Of a stretch of DNA of 64,000 nucleotides, positions 1-11,450 are shown in pieces; positions within the stretch are counted from its first letter, which is position 1; each line of letters begins with the position of its first letter. The stretch comes from Isoetes taiwanensis. Its lineage: Eukaryota; Streptophyta; Lycopodiopsida; Isoetales; Isoetaceae. The position numbers were made by a program, and so were the translations under genes. The notes under the pieces were generated by a model. It had not been told where the DNA came from and did no database searches. It worked only from the letters and a program-made list of their open reading frames with translations. Where the stretch lies: positions 6,796,761 to 6,860,760 of the forward strand of contig JAJEKV010000051.1 of the NCBI GenBank assembly GCA_021234155.1. Direction: 5' to 3'.

Positions 1-254
1 CGAGCCCCGGCGTGGCTCACCAATCCATCTACTTTGTCTCAATTCAAGATGATGTGCCCCTGTGCGAATGGAGGCAATGAGTCTGCGTCTTTTCATGGGC
101 AAGTGGGTGCGCAGGTAGCATTGTGGGCCTCGTTCCAATGTGGGATTTATGTGGCGCTGGTAGTGTGCTGTCTTGACCTGTTCAAGGGCGCTGGCATCCC
201 AAAGCTTGCTGATGAAGCAAGCGTCAAGATAGAATAGAATAGAATAGAATAGAG
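1..254 (+). repeat. Retroelement-like 3' end with (ATAGA)n tail
   Basis: The window opens in relatively GC-rich sequence that ends abruptly in a pentanucleotide run of about five ATAGA units at 228-254. The stretch up to the run has one reading frame of 67 codons with no recognisable motif. A short simple-repeat tail after coding-like sequence is how the LINE at 42424-46556 ends, with (AAATT)n, so this may be the 3' end of another non-LTR element truncated by the window edge. That is inference. Bases 255-600 are AT-rich and I see no gene in them. Confidence 0.3.
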
Positions 255-664
255 GTTCATTACAGTTAATGAAGTTATATCTCTTTCTTAATGAGGTTAG
301 GAGTGGAATTCAACCTGTCTTTGGAAAACAATGATGTTTGCCTTGATAATGAGAGGATAATACTAAAGACAATAGTTCCATCCCATTAATTCGATCTTCT
401 GGACACTAAAATTTAGTTATATTCTATCCTATTCCTCCTGTGCAAAACAATCTCCCATATCCCTAATATGTATAATTTGATGAAGAAGAGAAACCAACTC
501 ATCTAGGCTAAAGCTTATCTTGCTCAAAAGTTCAGTGCCATAGGCTAAGTGGATATTCCATTAATTATATATGGCATGAGTTCTTCTAAGGTAGGCCATT
601 ACATCATCTTCGCACACAGACTACCTACTGGGAACAACATGCAGCAAGGTCCGAGGTGTTCCAA

Positions 665-778
665 GCCACGAGAGCAACTTGAAGAGAATAGAAATCTGAA
701 CACGCTGACCTGACCAATGCATGTCACCAACCTCTTCTCGTCCTCTTTCTTCAATGAACGGGTCTTTCTATGGCTCCT
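665..778 (+). repeat. Family C repeat, left arm (split by Element A)
   Basis: Sequence beginning GCCACGAGAGCAACTT and ending in the TTCAATGAACGGGTCTTTC block matches the repeat at 49424-49560, with scattered substitutions. The match stops where Element A begins. The remainder of the same repeat resumes at 22766, after the right end of Element A, so this is the left half of one interrupted copy. Confidence 0.75.
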
Positions 779-812
779 AACAAGGTGACCTAGCAAACGC
801 ACTAATGACCTG
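779..812 (+). repeat. Element A left terminal inverted repeat
   Basis: The repeat starts AACAAGGTGACCTAGC and ends ACTAATGACCTG. Its reverse complement lies at 22728-22761 with a single C/T difference. It is preceded by the target duplication TCCT at 775-778. Confidence 0.9.
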
Positions 813-887
813 TGGTGCAATTGCAGATTCCTTTTTCAAAAACACGTAAATTCGGCATTTTAGCCATTTTTTTAAAAAACAAGCCCA

Positions 888-1195
888 AAAAACGCAGTGA
901 GCCTAAAAAAAGTCCACATTTCGAAGACAAGCAAGTTTTCTTGGTTTTGGACAAAGTAAGAAACACACTTTTTGGAGCACCAAAATGCAACTGAAAAGAG
1001 AAAAGCCTATGCGCGCATAGAGAAGACAGTCCTTATTAAATTATAATTTATTTAAAAAACGCAGTGAGCCTAAAGAAATCCACATTTCGAAGACAAGCAG
1101 GTTTTCTTGTTTTTAAACAAAGTAAAAGACAAACTTTTTAGACCAACAAAATGCAACTGAAAAGAGAAAAGCCTATGCGCGCATAGACATGACAG
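888..1195 (+). repeat. Two direct repeats near the left end of Element A
   Basis: A block of about 140 bp containing CGCAGTGAGCCTAAA, CCACATTTCGAAGACAAG and ATGCAACTGAAAAGAG occurs at about 888-1030 and again at about 1057-1195. Each copy ends in the palindrome CTATGCGCGCATAG (1007-1020 and 1173-1186). The block lies just inside the terminal repeat and beyond the methyltransferase stop, as expected for a subterminal repeat. No gene is seen between 813 and 1266. Confidence 0.85.
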
Positions 1196-1266
1196 TCATT
1201 AATGGAATATATTACATTTAAAATAGGGCACATAGAATAAAATGTTTAACTTTTGGAACAGAAATT

Positions 1267-3963
1267 TTAAATATCCAAAGGAACATCCTTTGCAGGTATT
1301 TCCTCATCTGATTCAGAACCTTCAGGAGACTTAGGCTTAGTAGCTTGTAGATTTTCCTCAGACTCGGCCGGACCTTCAACCTGCGTGACCTTAAGTGGAT
1401 CTTCGGCGGGGAATCAATTCAACATAGTGACTTGATCGTCGGTGTTCGGTAGAAGAGGAGGCGCAGGCTCGAACGAGGAGAAGGCGGAACACCATCCTTA
1501 TCCTTGATCCCAAGTTCCGTTTTTAGATCACGCAAAAGTTTGTGTAAGGAACCGACCGCGTGACTTGATGTATGCTCGCATCTGCGTCGGCGTCAATGGC
1601 TACTGCCAGATTCGCGACCCTTCGTAATGCACAAGCCAGCGTGGTGCGGATCACGAAAATCGTCAACGACCCAATCTCAGGTTGCGAGAACATGTCCGTA
1701 AGCGTGTTAATTAGTCTCTGAGGCTTCTGGTAGGGATTGACAATGTGTCCCTGGTGAACTGGGTCTGTAAGCTTTTGTAAGACTGCTGGGCATTGAAACG
1801 CATTGCGAAAATCCATGCCAGTAGCGTTATAGTGCATTTGGCTTCTCCGCCCGTGACACGCTATGGTAGCCTATGTGAATCTGCCCCACACGTTGACAAG
1901 TCTAGCACCACCACCTCCCCTAATATTCGTCTTTAACCTGCAAAGAAAGGAAACACTTTTATATTCGCTATACCCGCATGGAGAAAACAACTAGACACTT
2001 ACCATATGGCAGCCTCGTAACCAGCCTTGCAGTGGGTCTTCATAGCCGCTTGCACCATACCGGTCTGGTTAGTGGAGTGGAAGACGACAATCCTCCAGAG
2101 CGGAGCAGTGTTTATCTTAACAAACCTTCCCAAAAAGAATCAAACTCTACAGACGTAAATGGTGAGTCATCACCAAATTTTGTCGCAACTTAAACCCATA
2201 AGGTATGTCAGCAATGCACAAGGAATAGTTGCCAGGTCTCAAAGTGTGGTCGAGTTTAACACAATTCCCACGATACACCTGATAAAGACAATTCTGGCCA
2301 AACATATCAAATCTTTCAAACTCGGAAGGCACCAAACTCTATTCAGCTTCTTGAGACTTTTTCAGCTTTGACCGCTCCTCCTTAGCTAGCCGGACCATGT
2401 TCAAAAAGCCAGGTGGCATGGGGTCTTTCTTTTTCTGAAAGCCGAAACAATTTGTAAGAAACAAAACGACAGCTCCCTCACTCCTGTGCTATGCGCGCAT
2501 AGCATGGGAGTGAGGGACCTGTGGTAGTGCTATGCGCGCATAGCACTACCACAAGGTCCCTCAATCGCATGCTATGCGCGCATAGCACAGGCACAAAAAC
2601 GAATACCTTAACTCAAGCAGCAAGGAGGAGAAAGAAATGAGGGTGAAAGCATGCTAGGGTGTACCATCTAAAGTTCTTTTTAGGGAGTGTGAAACTACCC
2701 AAAAAAGTACCCAACACTGGGTACTGGGAACTTGCATTAATGTCTCAATAAACAATAAGTTTGAGAGTTTATTCATCCATGTTAGTCTCTAATAGTATTG
2801 TCATCCTCTAATACTATAGATTGACATGTTATTGACCTTCAACTCAAAAATTTTGGATTGATTTTAATAGAAAGAAAAAATAGAAAGTACCAGTTTTAAA
2901 AGTACCCAGTGTAGGTACTTTTGAGGGTTCCAAAAGTGGTACACCGTAGCATGCTTTCACCCATGACATACCCAGTTGGTAAAGTTGGTGGCATATTGAT
3001 TTATTTTTTCGTCTGAGGACCACGTGGGGTATAATTCCCGCACCTTCTCCCAGTTGTCGCAGTTGAGGTGAACCATTAGCTGTTGCTGACAGAGTGCACA
3101 ATCTTTTTGGCTGCAAACGTTCCAAGAGGTTAATAACAAACATTGGAAAAAACGTGAGTGTGTAATGTAGGCTTACTGTTTAAATTCTCTCTGCATCTCT
3201 TCCAGAGTGAACTGTTTATCAACAACCTTTTGCAGGACCTCACAAACTTTGTCAACATTTTTTAGGCCTTGCATTTCACGCCAGGCCATTATACCCATAT
3301 CCTTTTGCTTTGCGGGATCATTTTTCTTCCTCTTGGAATCCGTTGACTTGCCTTTAGTTTTTAAAGTGCCCTCAGAGAACATGTCAAAAATTTTTTCTTG
3401 TAGCTCCCAGACCTAACATAGAAAACAACAAGCATGTTAAAAAAATATTTAAGAGCCATGGGCGCATAGCCAAAGGCGAAGGTAGAAGAAAATACTTACA
3501 CGTCCATGCCGGAAAGCTAACTGAAAATAATTATCATATTTTACAAGAGATGCTCTGGCATCTGAGGTGGAGTAAGTTAGGCAGCACTCAGTAGCACACT
3601 GTTCTTTTAAGGCCAGATACAGAGCCTGGTCATCCTTAATATCTTTCTCACCTTGGTGCTCTGAACGGAAGAGTTCATATTCCCTGTGCATGAATTTAAT
3701 TTTATCTGTGAAGCTCATACTCATCCGATACTCATTGTCCACGTTGTGGCTCATTGCAAGCAGCTTTGCCTCTGAGTCAGTGACACCCACGTAAACAAAG
3801 GCAAAGATTTGTGAGAAGCAGTGCTCCTTTGTTTCCTTGTATAGCTGTCTTCTTGCCTTGAAACTGTGGGTGCCCCCTAAAACATAGTATTTGTAGTTCT
3901 CGTCCTCTTCCTTAACAAACAGCTCCTTATCATTACACTGGGCAGGATCAACTATACAAATAT
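1267..3963 (-). pseudogene. ParB-methyltransferase gene of Element A, 3' part
   Basis: This is the downstream part of the gene whose 5' part lies at 16772-17853. Splice sites and phases are visible. One exon ends at 3500 before GTAAGT; others run from 3412 to a donor near 3170, 3110-2972, from 2434 downward to a donor at 2002, and from 1937 down to a TAA at 1267. The first exon completes a ParB/Srx-like domain, with GGTHSFKARRQL (like the GGNHR box) followed by DSEAKLLAMSHNVDNE. A CALC...HLNC cluster follows at about 3100-3050. Next comes ADIPYGF (about 2170), a methyltransferase motif IV, then NPYQKPQRLINTL (about 1700), which resembles the QKP segment before motif I. IV before I is the beta-class order. 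Motif I is degraded (IFVIRTT). Breaks include an in-frame TAG at 2339-2341 and frame changes near 2149 and 1840. The tail is acidic. ParB-methyltransferase fusions are known in phages and bacteria; introns argue against contamination. Confidence 0.7.
2461..2590. repeat. Intronic palindrome cluster of Element A
   Basis: Three copies of GCTATGCGCGCATAGC lie at 2488-2503, 2529-2544 and 2571-2586, inside the intron between the exons ending at 2972 and starting at 2434. The first is extended by arms (CCCTCACTCC and GGAGTGAGGG). The second is the centre of a perfect 32-bp palindrome at 2521-2552 with arms GTGGTAGT and ACTACCAC. Such arms could extrude as cruciforms in DNA or fold as hairpins in RNA. 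Confidence 0.9.
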
Positions 3964-4105
3964 CACAAGGCCCCCAAAATTGAACCATTATAATTTTTTT
4001 TTAATGGTTTGTTGGTGAAAACCAAATCCATAAATCAGTACATGTTTGTGGGTTCAAAAGTTTACAAACCATGTCTAGTTATCTAATATGGTTCATCAAC
4101 ATATT

Positions 4106-4330
4106 TTTTAAAGGTGATAAGACAACATTGTTTTATGGCATGGTATTGAAACATGGCAATCTTAATTGGTTTTTATAACAACTTAACCTATATGATATTC
4201 TAATACGGTGAATCGACATATTTTTCTAAGGTGATAAGACAACATTGTTTTATGACATGATGTTGAAACATGGCAATTTTAATTGGTCTCTGTAACAGCT
4301 TAAACTATATGATATGTACTACTGTTTAAT
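4106..4330 (+). repeat. Left subterminal repeats of the CACTA-like element
   Basis: GGTGATAAGACAACATTG and the following block (TTTTATG.CATG.TGTTGAAACATGGCAAT) occur at about 4113 and 4230, a period of about 117 bp. More divergent copies appear to continue to about 4780. This fits subterminal transposase-binding arrays. Bases 4330-5000 are AT-rich with no gene. Confidence 0.7.
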
Positions 4331-5179
4331 AGGTCACATTTATTAGACTGGTATTTGATCGCATCTATCTTCTTCAGTATATTGACATGGTAATATTAAG
4401 CGCATAATTATCATGACATTTTATAGTGATTAATCACCGGTAAACAATCTTGGTTTAAATATGCTAATATGACTTTTTTTACCCTATTTTTCTCCATGGT
4501 ACTAAAACATGATTATTTCAGCTAATTTTTCTAACAACTTAAAATGTCTGATACGAACTAATGATTAGTATTTCAAGTTTAATAGAATGGTATTTGATCG
4601 TCGGTATATTGAAATGGTAAATTATTTGGATATTTTGTAGCAATTAATGGACAACATATAAAGCGGCAAATTGACATGGTTTGAATATGATTTTTTTTCC
4701 CTATAATTTGGAATAGTTAATCATTACGATTTGGAAACGGTGTAGGTATACCTAGTTTCAACTATATGGTATTTAATAGTGTTTCTTATGTGACATTTAG
4801 TGATATGAAATTGGAGCATAATAATTGATCTTTTGCATTTAAACCTTAATAATAAACTATCTTTAAATGTAATTGTAGCCTTTACAATAATATTTAAAGG
4901 TTAAACCTTATATCTACAATCAGATTTTCTCCATTTCTTTTTGCACAATTAATGTAAAACCATAATACATGTAATTAGATTCATAGCCTTTCTGCTGGGC
5001 TTTAACAGCTTATCTGCCATGAAACAGTTCAGAAATGTGCTTCTGTCTGGAAATGTGCTTCAGAAATGGGGTTGGTAGTTTCCTCAGCTTGGCAAATAAT
5101 CCTTGACTTTGTGTTTCACGCACAAAGATCAACACCATGTGCATGAAAAGGTTGAGTTGCTGGTGATCAAGCCGCGCAA

Positions 5180-6410
5180 TGGTGATCAAGCCGCGCAATG
5201 CACCGGTTACAAATGCTACAGTGCTTAGAACGTGCTGGCCTGCAATAGGGAGCAGATTTAAAAAAACAAAACATTAAAGCCCTTATCATGGAGGTGCCCT
5301 CTTTAAGCAGAAATTTAACTCTGGTGAACATAAAGTACCGGGATATTTGGCAAGTTGTACATATCTTCTCCTCATAAAGCGCGCCATCAAAAGGATATGT
5401 ATTTTGGTGCAAATGCAAATTAATCTGTTTAATTGTTCCTGGATCAGAAAAGCTTGTTACAGTGAACACCAATACTCCAAATAGAACTGATATAATGGTC
5501 CTGTGTACCTGTGAGATCACAGAGTAATTGCCATGACATGGTAACTAAGCTCGTGAAAACAATGCACCTTTGCACAAGTTTACTTCTAATGACTTACCTA
5601 TGGAAAGAAGAAACATAAATGCCCGGTATGTACTTGAATGAAGTCTCAAAGTATGCATAGAATGTACCACCAAGTATTGCTATTCTGCTTTTACAGAAAT
5701 ACCAACCAAAGTTAAACATTGTGATTTTCTGACAAGAAGAAATTGAAGGCAATTAGAACATAATGCAATAGGATAGCTAGTCATGGCTTATATCATCCTC
5801 TAGACTAAGAATAAAATATAGGAAGAAATATCATCCATAGAACAAGATCAAAGACGTAATGCTAAGAATTAAACTAAGATACTTGATGCCACTGAGATAA
5901 AACAGAACAAGAGCATGGTCTTTTTCGTTTGCCATATTGTTTCATTTGCCATATTGGCTTTGCCAGCCAGAATAATTCATCATGTTACTGTGTCCCATGG
6001 GGTCTAACGTTATTTGTATTCAAAAGATCAAACGCTACCTGGAGAATGGGATTAGGACGTTCACAGCATATGTCCCCTAGCCATTCATAGGCCCTCAATC
6101 CCCTAGTCCCAAATATGATGCCAATTATCTTCCTGCCAAAGTCATCATCAACAAATGAGCACTGGAAAAAAAATGCCAGTTCTGTTACATCCATGGTAAA
6201 CATCGTTACCAAAGCCAAAGGTAAGAGAACTTACTGAAAACAGTCACAAGTGCCTCCAGAAAACCAGTTATGAATAAGGCGTATTGGGGTGCCATCAAAT
6301 ATAGGCCAGTCTCCACATAAAAGAGCCATTGCTAGCATTAGCAACGAAAACAGGAACAAAATTACAAAATCCAACAATGCTATATACGAAAACCTACCCA
6401 GCTATCAGAA
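5180..6410 (-). pseudogene. Captured PAT17-like DHHC S-acyltransferase gene fragment
   Basis: Protein S-acyltransferases attach palmitate to cysteines through a DHHC active site in a membrane protein. Four exons with introns can be read on the minus strand. One at about 6400-6232 contains DWPIFDGTPIRLIHNWF. One at about 6220-6045 contains CCERPNPILQ and ends before GTAGCG. One at about 5730-5600 contains YAYFETSFKYIPGIYVSSF, before GTAAGT. One at about 5505-5355 contains TSFSDPGTI and KICTTCQIS. The next begins near 5240 with PARSKHCSICNRC and RLDHHC. Order and spacing match the N-terminal half of plant PAT17-type enzymes. A 19-bp tandem duplication at about 5160-5200 shifts the frame right after DHHC, and no downstream transmembrane half is seen. 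Retained introns mean capture as genomic DNA by the surrounding transposon. Confidence 0.78.
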
Positions 6411-6538
6411 TTACGACATATTTATTAAAAATGACATAAGAACAGAATATTATAATAACGAGTGCTCTCACTAGCACCATTGTTTGTAATCAATACAGCA
6501 TGTTCCAAAATTATCCTCTGAAGTAGCACCAAATAATC

Positions 6539-8702
6539 CTAACTACTAAACAGTTTCAGAGTTGTTCGATCAAAGGTACGTGTCCTCCATCCTTCTTTAG
6601 TAACCTCCACCACTTTTGATTTAATACATGCGATAGCAAATTGCTTATACAACTCTGGCCCTTTACTCTTAGACTTGACAAGAGCAAAAAAAACATTGCT
6701 GTTTTCAGGCTTGCATTTGCTGCAGAAATTCAGAATCTCAAAAGCCGTGACTTCATCCACTTTGTCTTTTCTTAAAGCAACCAAACAGACATTTTTATGT
6801 ACCGCAGGCTCTAGTGTGGCAAAATCCTTCAAAACTTGGCCATTAATAACCTGTACAATGGAGGTTAGTATAACAGTGAGCAGAAATTACATATGCAATT
6901 GATACTTTAGTGTACCTGCATGTTTGAGTCATGAATGATCTTCAAGGCCTTCGATTCCGTGAGAGGGGAGAGGCGATCAATTGGCCATCGTATATACCAT
7001 GCCCTCATGTCTTTCCCCAAGTCTCCAAATGTTATAACTTCATCCGTGGGCGGGTATGGTAATGCCACTTCTTCACAACCCTCATCAACAGCATGCACGT
7101 TTAAAGAAACATTGCCCTCGCCAATTGGTATTCCATGGATAAAGCCCTCTAAATCCACACGATGAATCTTACCCACTCCCATTGCAATACCATCAGTGAT
7201 CAGAGACACATATTGATTGGCACGGAACTCGTTTTCCTAAAACAAAAGTAATAACAAATAAATAGCAAATCCAGCTCTATTATAGTCTAGAAATTGCATA
7301 TATAATGAAAATACCTCATTACAAACATTTTTGGCCACCCACTCCGAATCGATACTTCCTTCGCTTTGACGTTTCCTTGTGTTTCGTGTTGATATTGAAT
7401 CATTTGCGCTTTCCTTTTCCACATCATCATCAGATTCATCATCTTCTACAAAGGCAAGCCTCCTATCAAGAGTCGATCGAGTCATGCATTCAGGCCATGA
7501 CAACTCATCCTACATATAAAAGACAAGTATGAAAATTATTAGCAGAAGATAAGCACATGCACAAAATCAAAAATTGGTAAATCATAGCAGAATAATGTAC
7601 TTACCCCTATGGAGAGTCCTTCAATCTTTCTTGCTGCGCACATGTGATCCCTTTCGAAAGGAAAATACACATTAGCTATATTGACACCAAGACTCAATAC
7701 TTTAATAGTCAATATGCTATAGGAATCATTATCATTTTTTCTGTCCTTCACCTCAGCAGCCCCAACCACAAACTCTTTATCATAAAAATAAGAAGGACGT
7801 TGGTAACCTGCATACAGAAGTTTGTTAAAGAATGACAGATCTGTTTTATCTAATGCCAAAGACGTTGCAACCAAAGACACATGGTCATCATCTTCATAAT
7901 TCCTCGAAAACTTATTCTCTCTTAATCTCAAACGTCTCTTGGCACCCGTAATAAGTGAATTTATTGTGTCTCTGACAAATTTTTCAGGGACTGAATATGC
8001 CACACCTGGCCAACATATTTGCTTCAAAGATCCATCAGATGTCAAAAGATGCACTAGCTTGTCTCTCCTCTTTATCCATTTTTTGTTCTGAGCAGCTCTC
8101 TTAAATTCAGGCAAAGTAAAATTTGGGAATTCATTGGAGGCAGCAGCTCGGATTACCCTATGATTCTCCATCATTGTAATCCATTGTGCATGATGGCCTG
8201 TTTTCTTTAATGCTAATCTGCCATTTTTGTCAGATCCTCTACTTAAATTGTTGAAAACAACATGTGATTCCGGAATTTTAGTAGAACTCATTTGCCCAAA
8301 CTGCTCCAATGTGTTGGTGGCAGGCTTGTGATTCTTTCTCCCATCCAGAATAGAAATAGATGTTCCAGAAACATCAGCAGATGGTCCAGCCTTAGAATTA
8401 GAGATGGAAAAATTGCCTGCACCTACACTGTTTGCACCCGCACTATTTGTAACAACCTGCTGCTGCTTAATCTGATCTCTCAATGCAACAATTCCAGCAG
8501 CTATTCCTACTACAAAACCCAACTTTAGCCAATCACCCAACTCCAAGCTCAAGAAAGATATCCCAAAAATGCGATTTTCATGAATTACAGGCTCAATCTC
8601 ATCACAAACACATGGAAAACGTTTGAGAATATAGGAAGATACATTTGATGGCTCCCACTTTGAGACTTCTGCCATGGACGGCACTGGCAGTTCCTCAGCC
8701 AT
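6539..8702 (-). CDS. SAM-domain protein gene carried by the CACTA-like element
   Basis: Four exons join cleanly in phase 0: 8702-7605 (donor GTAAGT), 7509-7315, 7236-6916 and 6850-6539, giving about 641 residues with no internal stop. The start is the ATG at 8702, the first in frame before GCTGAGGAACTG. Residues about 10-65 look like a SAM domain, a protein-protein interaction fold (KWEPSNVSSYI ... IFGISFLSLELGDWLKLGF). A low-complexity linker follows, then a basic segment rich in Lys and Arg (KKWIKRRDKLVH). Exon 3 encodes a module with the pattern HGIPIGEGNVSL ... LPYP ... GDL...WPIDRL, resembling the DUF8039-type domain of plant transposon proteins; a similar module is in Element B at 31200-31999. 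Lying inside a Tnp2 element, it is probably the element's accessory protein. A host-derived gene is the alternative. Function is not established. Confidence 0.8.
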
Positions 8703-11030
8703 GAGCAAGTTTGGATTTTTTCAGGGTAAGAAGTTTACCTTATATCTTATATGACCTTGCAGATCCGTTGAGGTTCGAAGCAAATGCGCCGTCCCTTGTT
8801 ATCATGGCAGTTTCTCCACCAGGTTCTTCATTTCTTGGTGACAGCAGGTTTCGGATTCGCACTAGTTAGCAGCGTTTCTTCATGACAGCAGGTTTAGGGT
8901 TTACGAAAACAAAGTGTAACGTCACCGAGCAAAACGTTACACCACAAAAGGTTTCACCCTAAAGCTTGAAATTTTTTTTTTTTTGTATAGGTCAATGTAA
9001 GTGGTACATGCACTCATGAGCACCAAGGAGAGGTTCATCTCAAAAAAAATCTAAAACTCCAAGAAGACGGGATGCTATCAAATGCACACAACAACCCTCT
9101 TGCAATTGGTACTATGCACAATTTTTCTAACAAGCAAAACCCTTAAAAAAAAGGACCAATTTGCATAGATTCTGGGCAAACTAAAATATGATGAGCACCA
9201 AAACTCCGAAATAACATGCTATAACTGTGAATTATAACTCTTATATCAGATTGCCCAATACCTTTGTCTTCCTTTGGAAAAGGTTCGTGTTACTTAGCAC
9301 TTAAAGTTAAATATCTCTTTGCCACTTTTTTTTTTCCCCTCTGAACAAATGTGTAGTGTTTCTGTACGATAAGAACGAGTGTCTAGTTTGTGCATACATA
9401 GAACTTGAAGCTCTTTTTCTTGCGCCTTCTTTTTCCCCGTACAATAAGATAGAGTGCCTAGTCTGCAGGTACGTAGAAATTAAAGCTTTTTTCCTTGCGC
9501 CTTCTTTTTTCCCAGCACTGAGAAAACCACTGAAAAAACCACACAATGAGTAAACACAATAAATTCGCACAATAAATCCTCTTGCAATTGATAAGCATGC
9601 ACAAGAAAACAGATTGGACAAAAATGACCCACTTAACCCCATTGGACAAAACTGACCACTTTGCATGGGCATTTACCAATGAACGATTTGCTTAGGCATG
9701 TATCAGTGACCAATTTCGCATAGACAAATTAAAAGATAATTAATGCACGTCCAAGCACTAAACATCCTATCTTGCCTGCTTTCATCATGTGCATTAAACA
9801 TGAACTTGAAATGCATAACATCAAAAGTTATTCAAGCTTTGTAAAAATTTTGAAGTTGCACTGTCTAGAAATGTCGTAACAAATTTTCCGGTCCTAAAAT
9901 AAGCAAATACATAGGACATGAAAAGCTTCTCCAAAAGGAAACGTCAATGAGCAGAACCAAACAGGAGGCCTTATAAGTTTGACTTGTGAACGGTGTTAAC
10001 ACTGGCACCACATAAACAAAAGTGTTCTTGCACGACTTGTATGCACATGGATGTCTGGCACAACTCCAGGTAAAGAATACACGTAAATTTCAGCGAAGAA
10101 ATGTTCGGCAAAAAGAAAAAATGGACATCCCATGGAAAGAAACTGCACGGATGTCCCAACCCCCAAATGTTCCCCTTTACGGACATAAGACAAGAGGGGG
10201 AAATGATGTGCCCCTCCAGTTCGGCCATTCTTGCTAGCTCAAAATGTGATTTTGACTTTGGGCATGAGTCCAGAGCATCTAGTTTACTGTAGGGACCAGC
10301 GATTTGTGACCAACAGAGCCAAACTTCATTTGCTACAAGCTTAAGCAACTAGTCTATCTTTCATTCGATGCACTCTAGCCTAGTGTTATACTAATGTAAA
10401 GCTAGCACGTACTTGGCAGTTCGGGCATTTGACCAATTCTCTACTCCTCGTACATGTGTCCTAGGGTAACTCTGGCCTTCTGGATGCAACCGCACAGTCG
10501 AAATGTCGTTGCATGCCAACCGGCATGCTCCGGTCGCACAATGTGCTCGCGGGCCATCACAACGGAGCAAGTTTGGAACTGGCACTTGGGGAGGGTTTTT
10601 CGGTCTCATTCTTAAGGTCTCTCTTCGAACCCTCGAAGGAACCCTGCGAGACCATTGAACTTGTATATACATGACATTAATCATAGTTGTAAAGGTTCAA
10701 AATAAGAAAACTTGGTGGGAATAGTATTATGAAAAAGTCGGCAACCAAGACTGACCAAATCCATTGCCTAAACTGTCGGATGCCAACTGATTCTGAAAAC
10801 CTTAAATTGTATAGAACCTCTCAGTTGAATATATAGTGATTTGCAAATCATTTCTGGCTTAATCGTGAACCCTAAGGACATTTCTTTAAAGGTTTAACTG
10901 CCACAGTGATTACTTCGATCTCATTGCTACAGTGTCCTGTAGTTTAATAACTCAATGGTCTATAAGGGTTAAAACGGATATTTGAATAATTCAACCTCTA
11001 GATAATTGTGTTGAATACATTGATATAGGT
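8703..11030. other. Non-coding spacer between the two genes of the CACTA-like element
   Basis: I see no supported gene. The 5' leader of the SAM-domain gene presumably lies in 8703-8960. A block containing TTGCGCCTTCTTTTT is repeated twice at about 9366-9515, with a period of about 75 bp. The remaining short frames have no recognisable motifs. Confidence 0.5.
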
Positions 11031-11340
11031 GGGAACATTGATATTAAGCCGTGATCCCAAAAAAAAGACCTCTGGTAGCAAAGTACGGCAAACCTAATTA
11101 AACCGTGATCCAAAAAAAAGGACCTCTGGTAACAAAGTACAGCGACATCAGGTGGATCCGATTGGTGCGATTGCAAGACCTCAGTACAGGTGGATCCGAT
11201 TGGTGCTCTTCAGAGGATCCGATCCATATCAGGTGGATTCAGAAAAAAGTACAGGAAGGATTTGTACAGGAAGAAAAAGATTCAGAAAAAGTACAGGAAG
11301 GATCTGTACAGGAAGAAAAAAGTACAGGAAGGCAGACAAT
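11030..11340 (+). repeat. Short direct repeats upstream of the Tnp2 gene
   Basis: AACCGTGATCC-poly(A)-GACCTCTGGTA-CAAAGTAC occurs at about 11048 and 11101. CAGGTGGATCCGATTGGTGC occurs twice between about 11150 and 11205. GTACAGGAAGGAT-TGTACAGGAAGAAAAA is repeated several times between about 11248 and 11333. The cluster lies just upstream of the transposase reading frame and may be a regulatory or transposase-binding region. Confidence 0.65.
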
Positions 11341-11450
11341 TGAATGCACTCAGACTAGGTATGTCCCAGCATCTTCCTTCTGTTTTACATTGCTAGCTTC
11401 TTCCTTCTGTTTTACATTACATTTCTGTTTTACATTGTTTCTGTTGCTGT

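Noticed and set aside
812-994. Overlapping 60-codon frames on both strands
   Set aside because: The sequence is a duplicated subterminal repeat rich in A and T runs, and the frame is not conserved in the second copy.
1267-3963. Bacterial or phage contamination suggested by ParB-like and methyltransferase motifs
   Set aside because: The gene has several GT-AG introns in compatible phases, lies between plant transposons and is split by a CACTA-like element with a clean duplication.
9307-10684. Several frames of 60-125 codons
   Set aside because: Low-complexity or repeat-derived translations with no motifs, overlapping on both strands.
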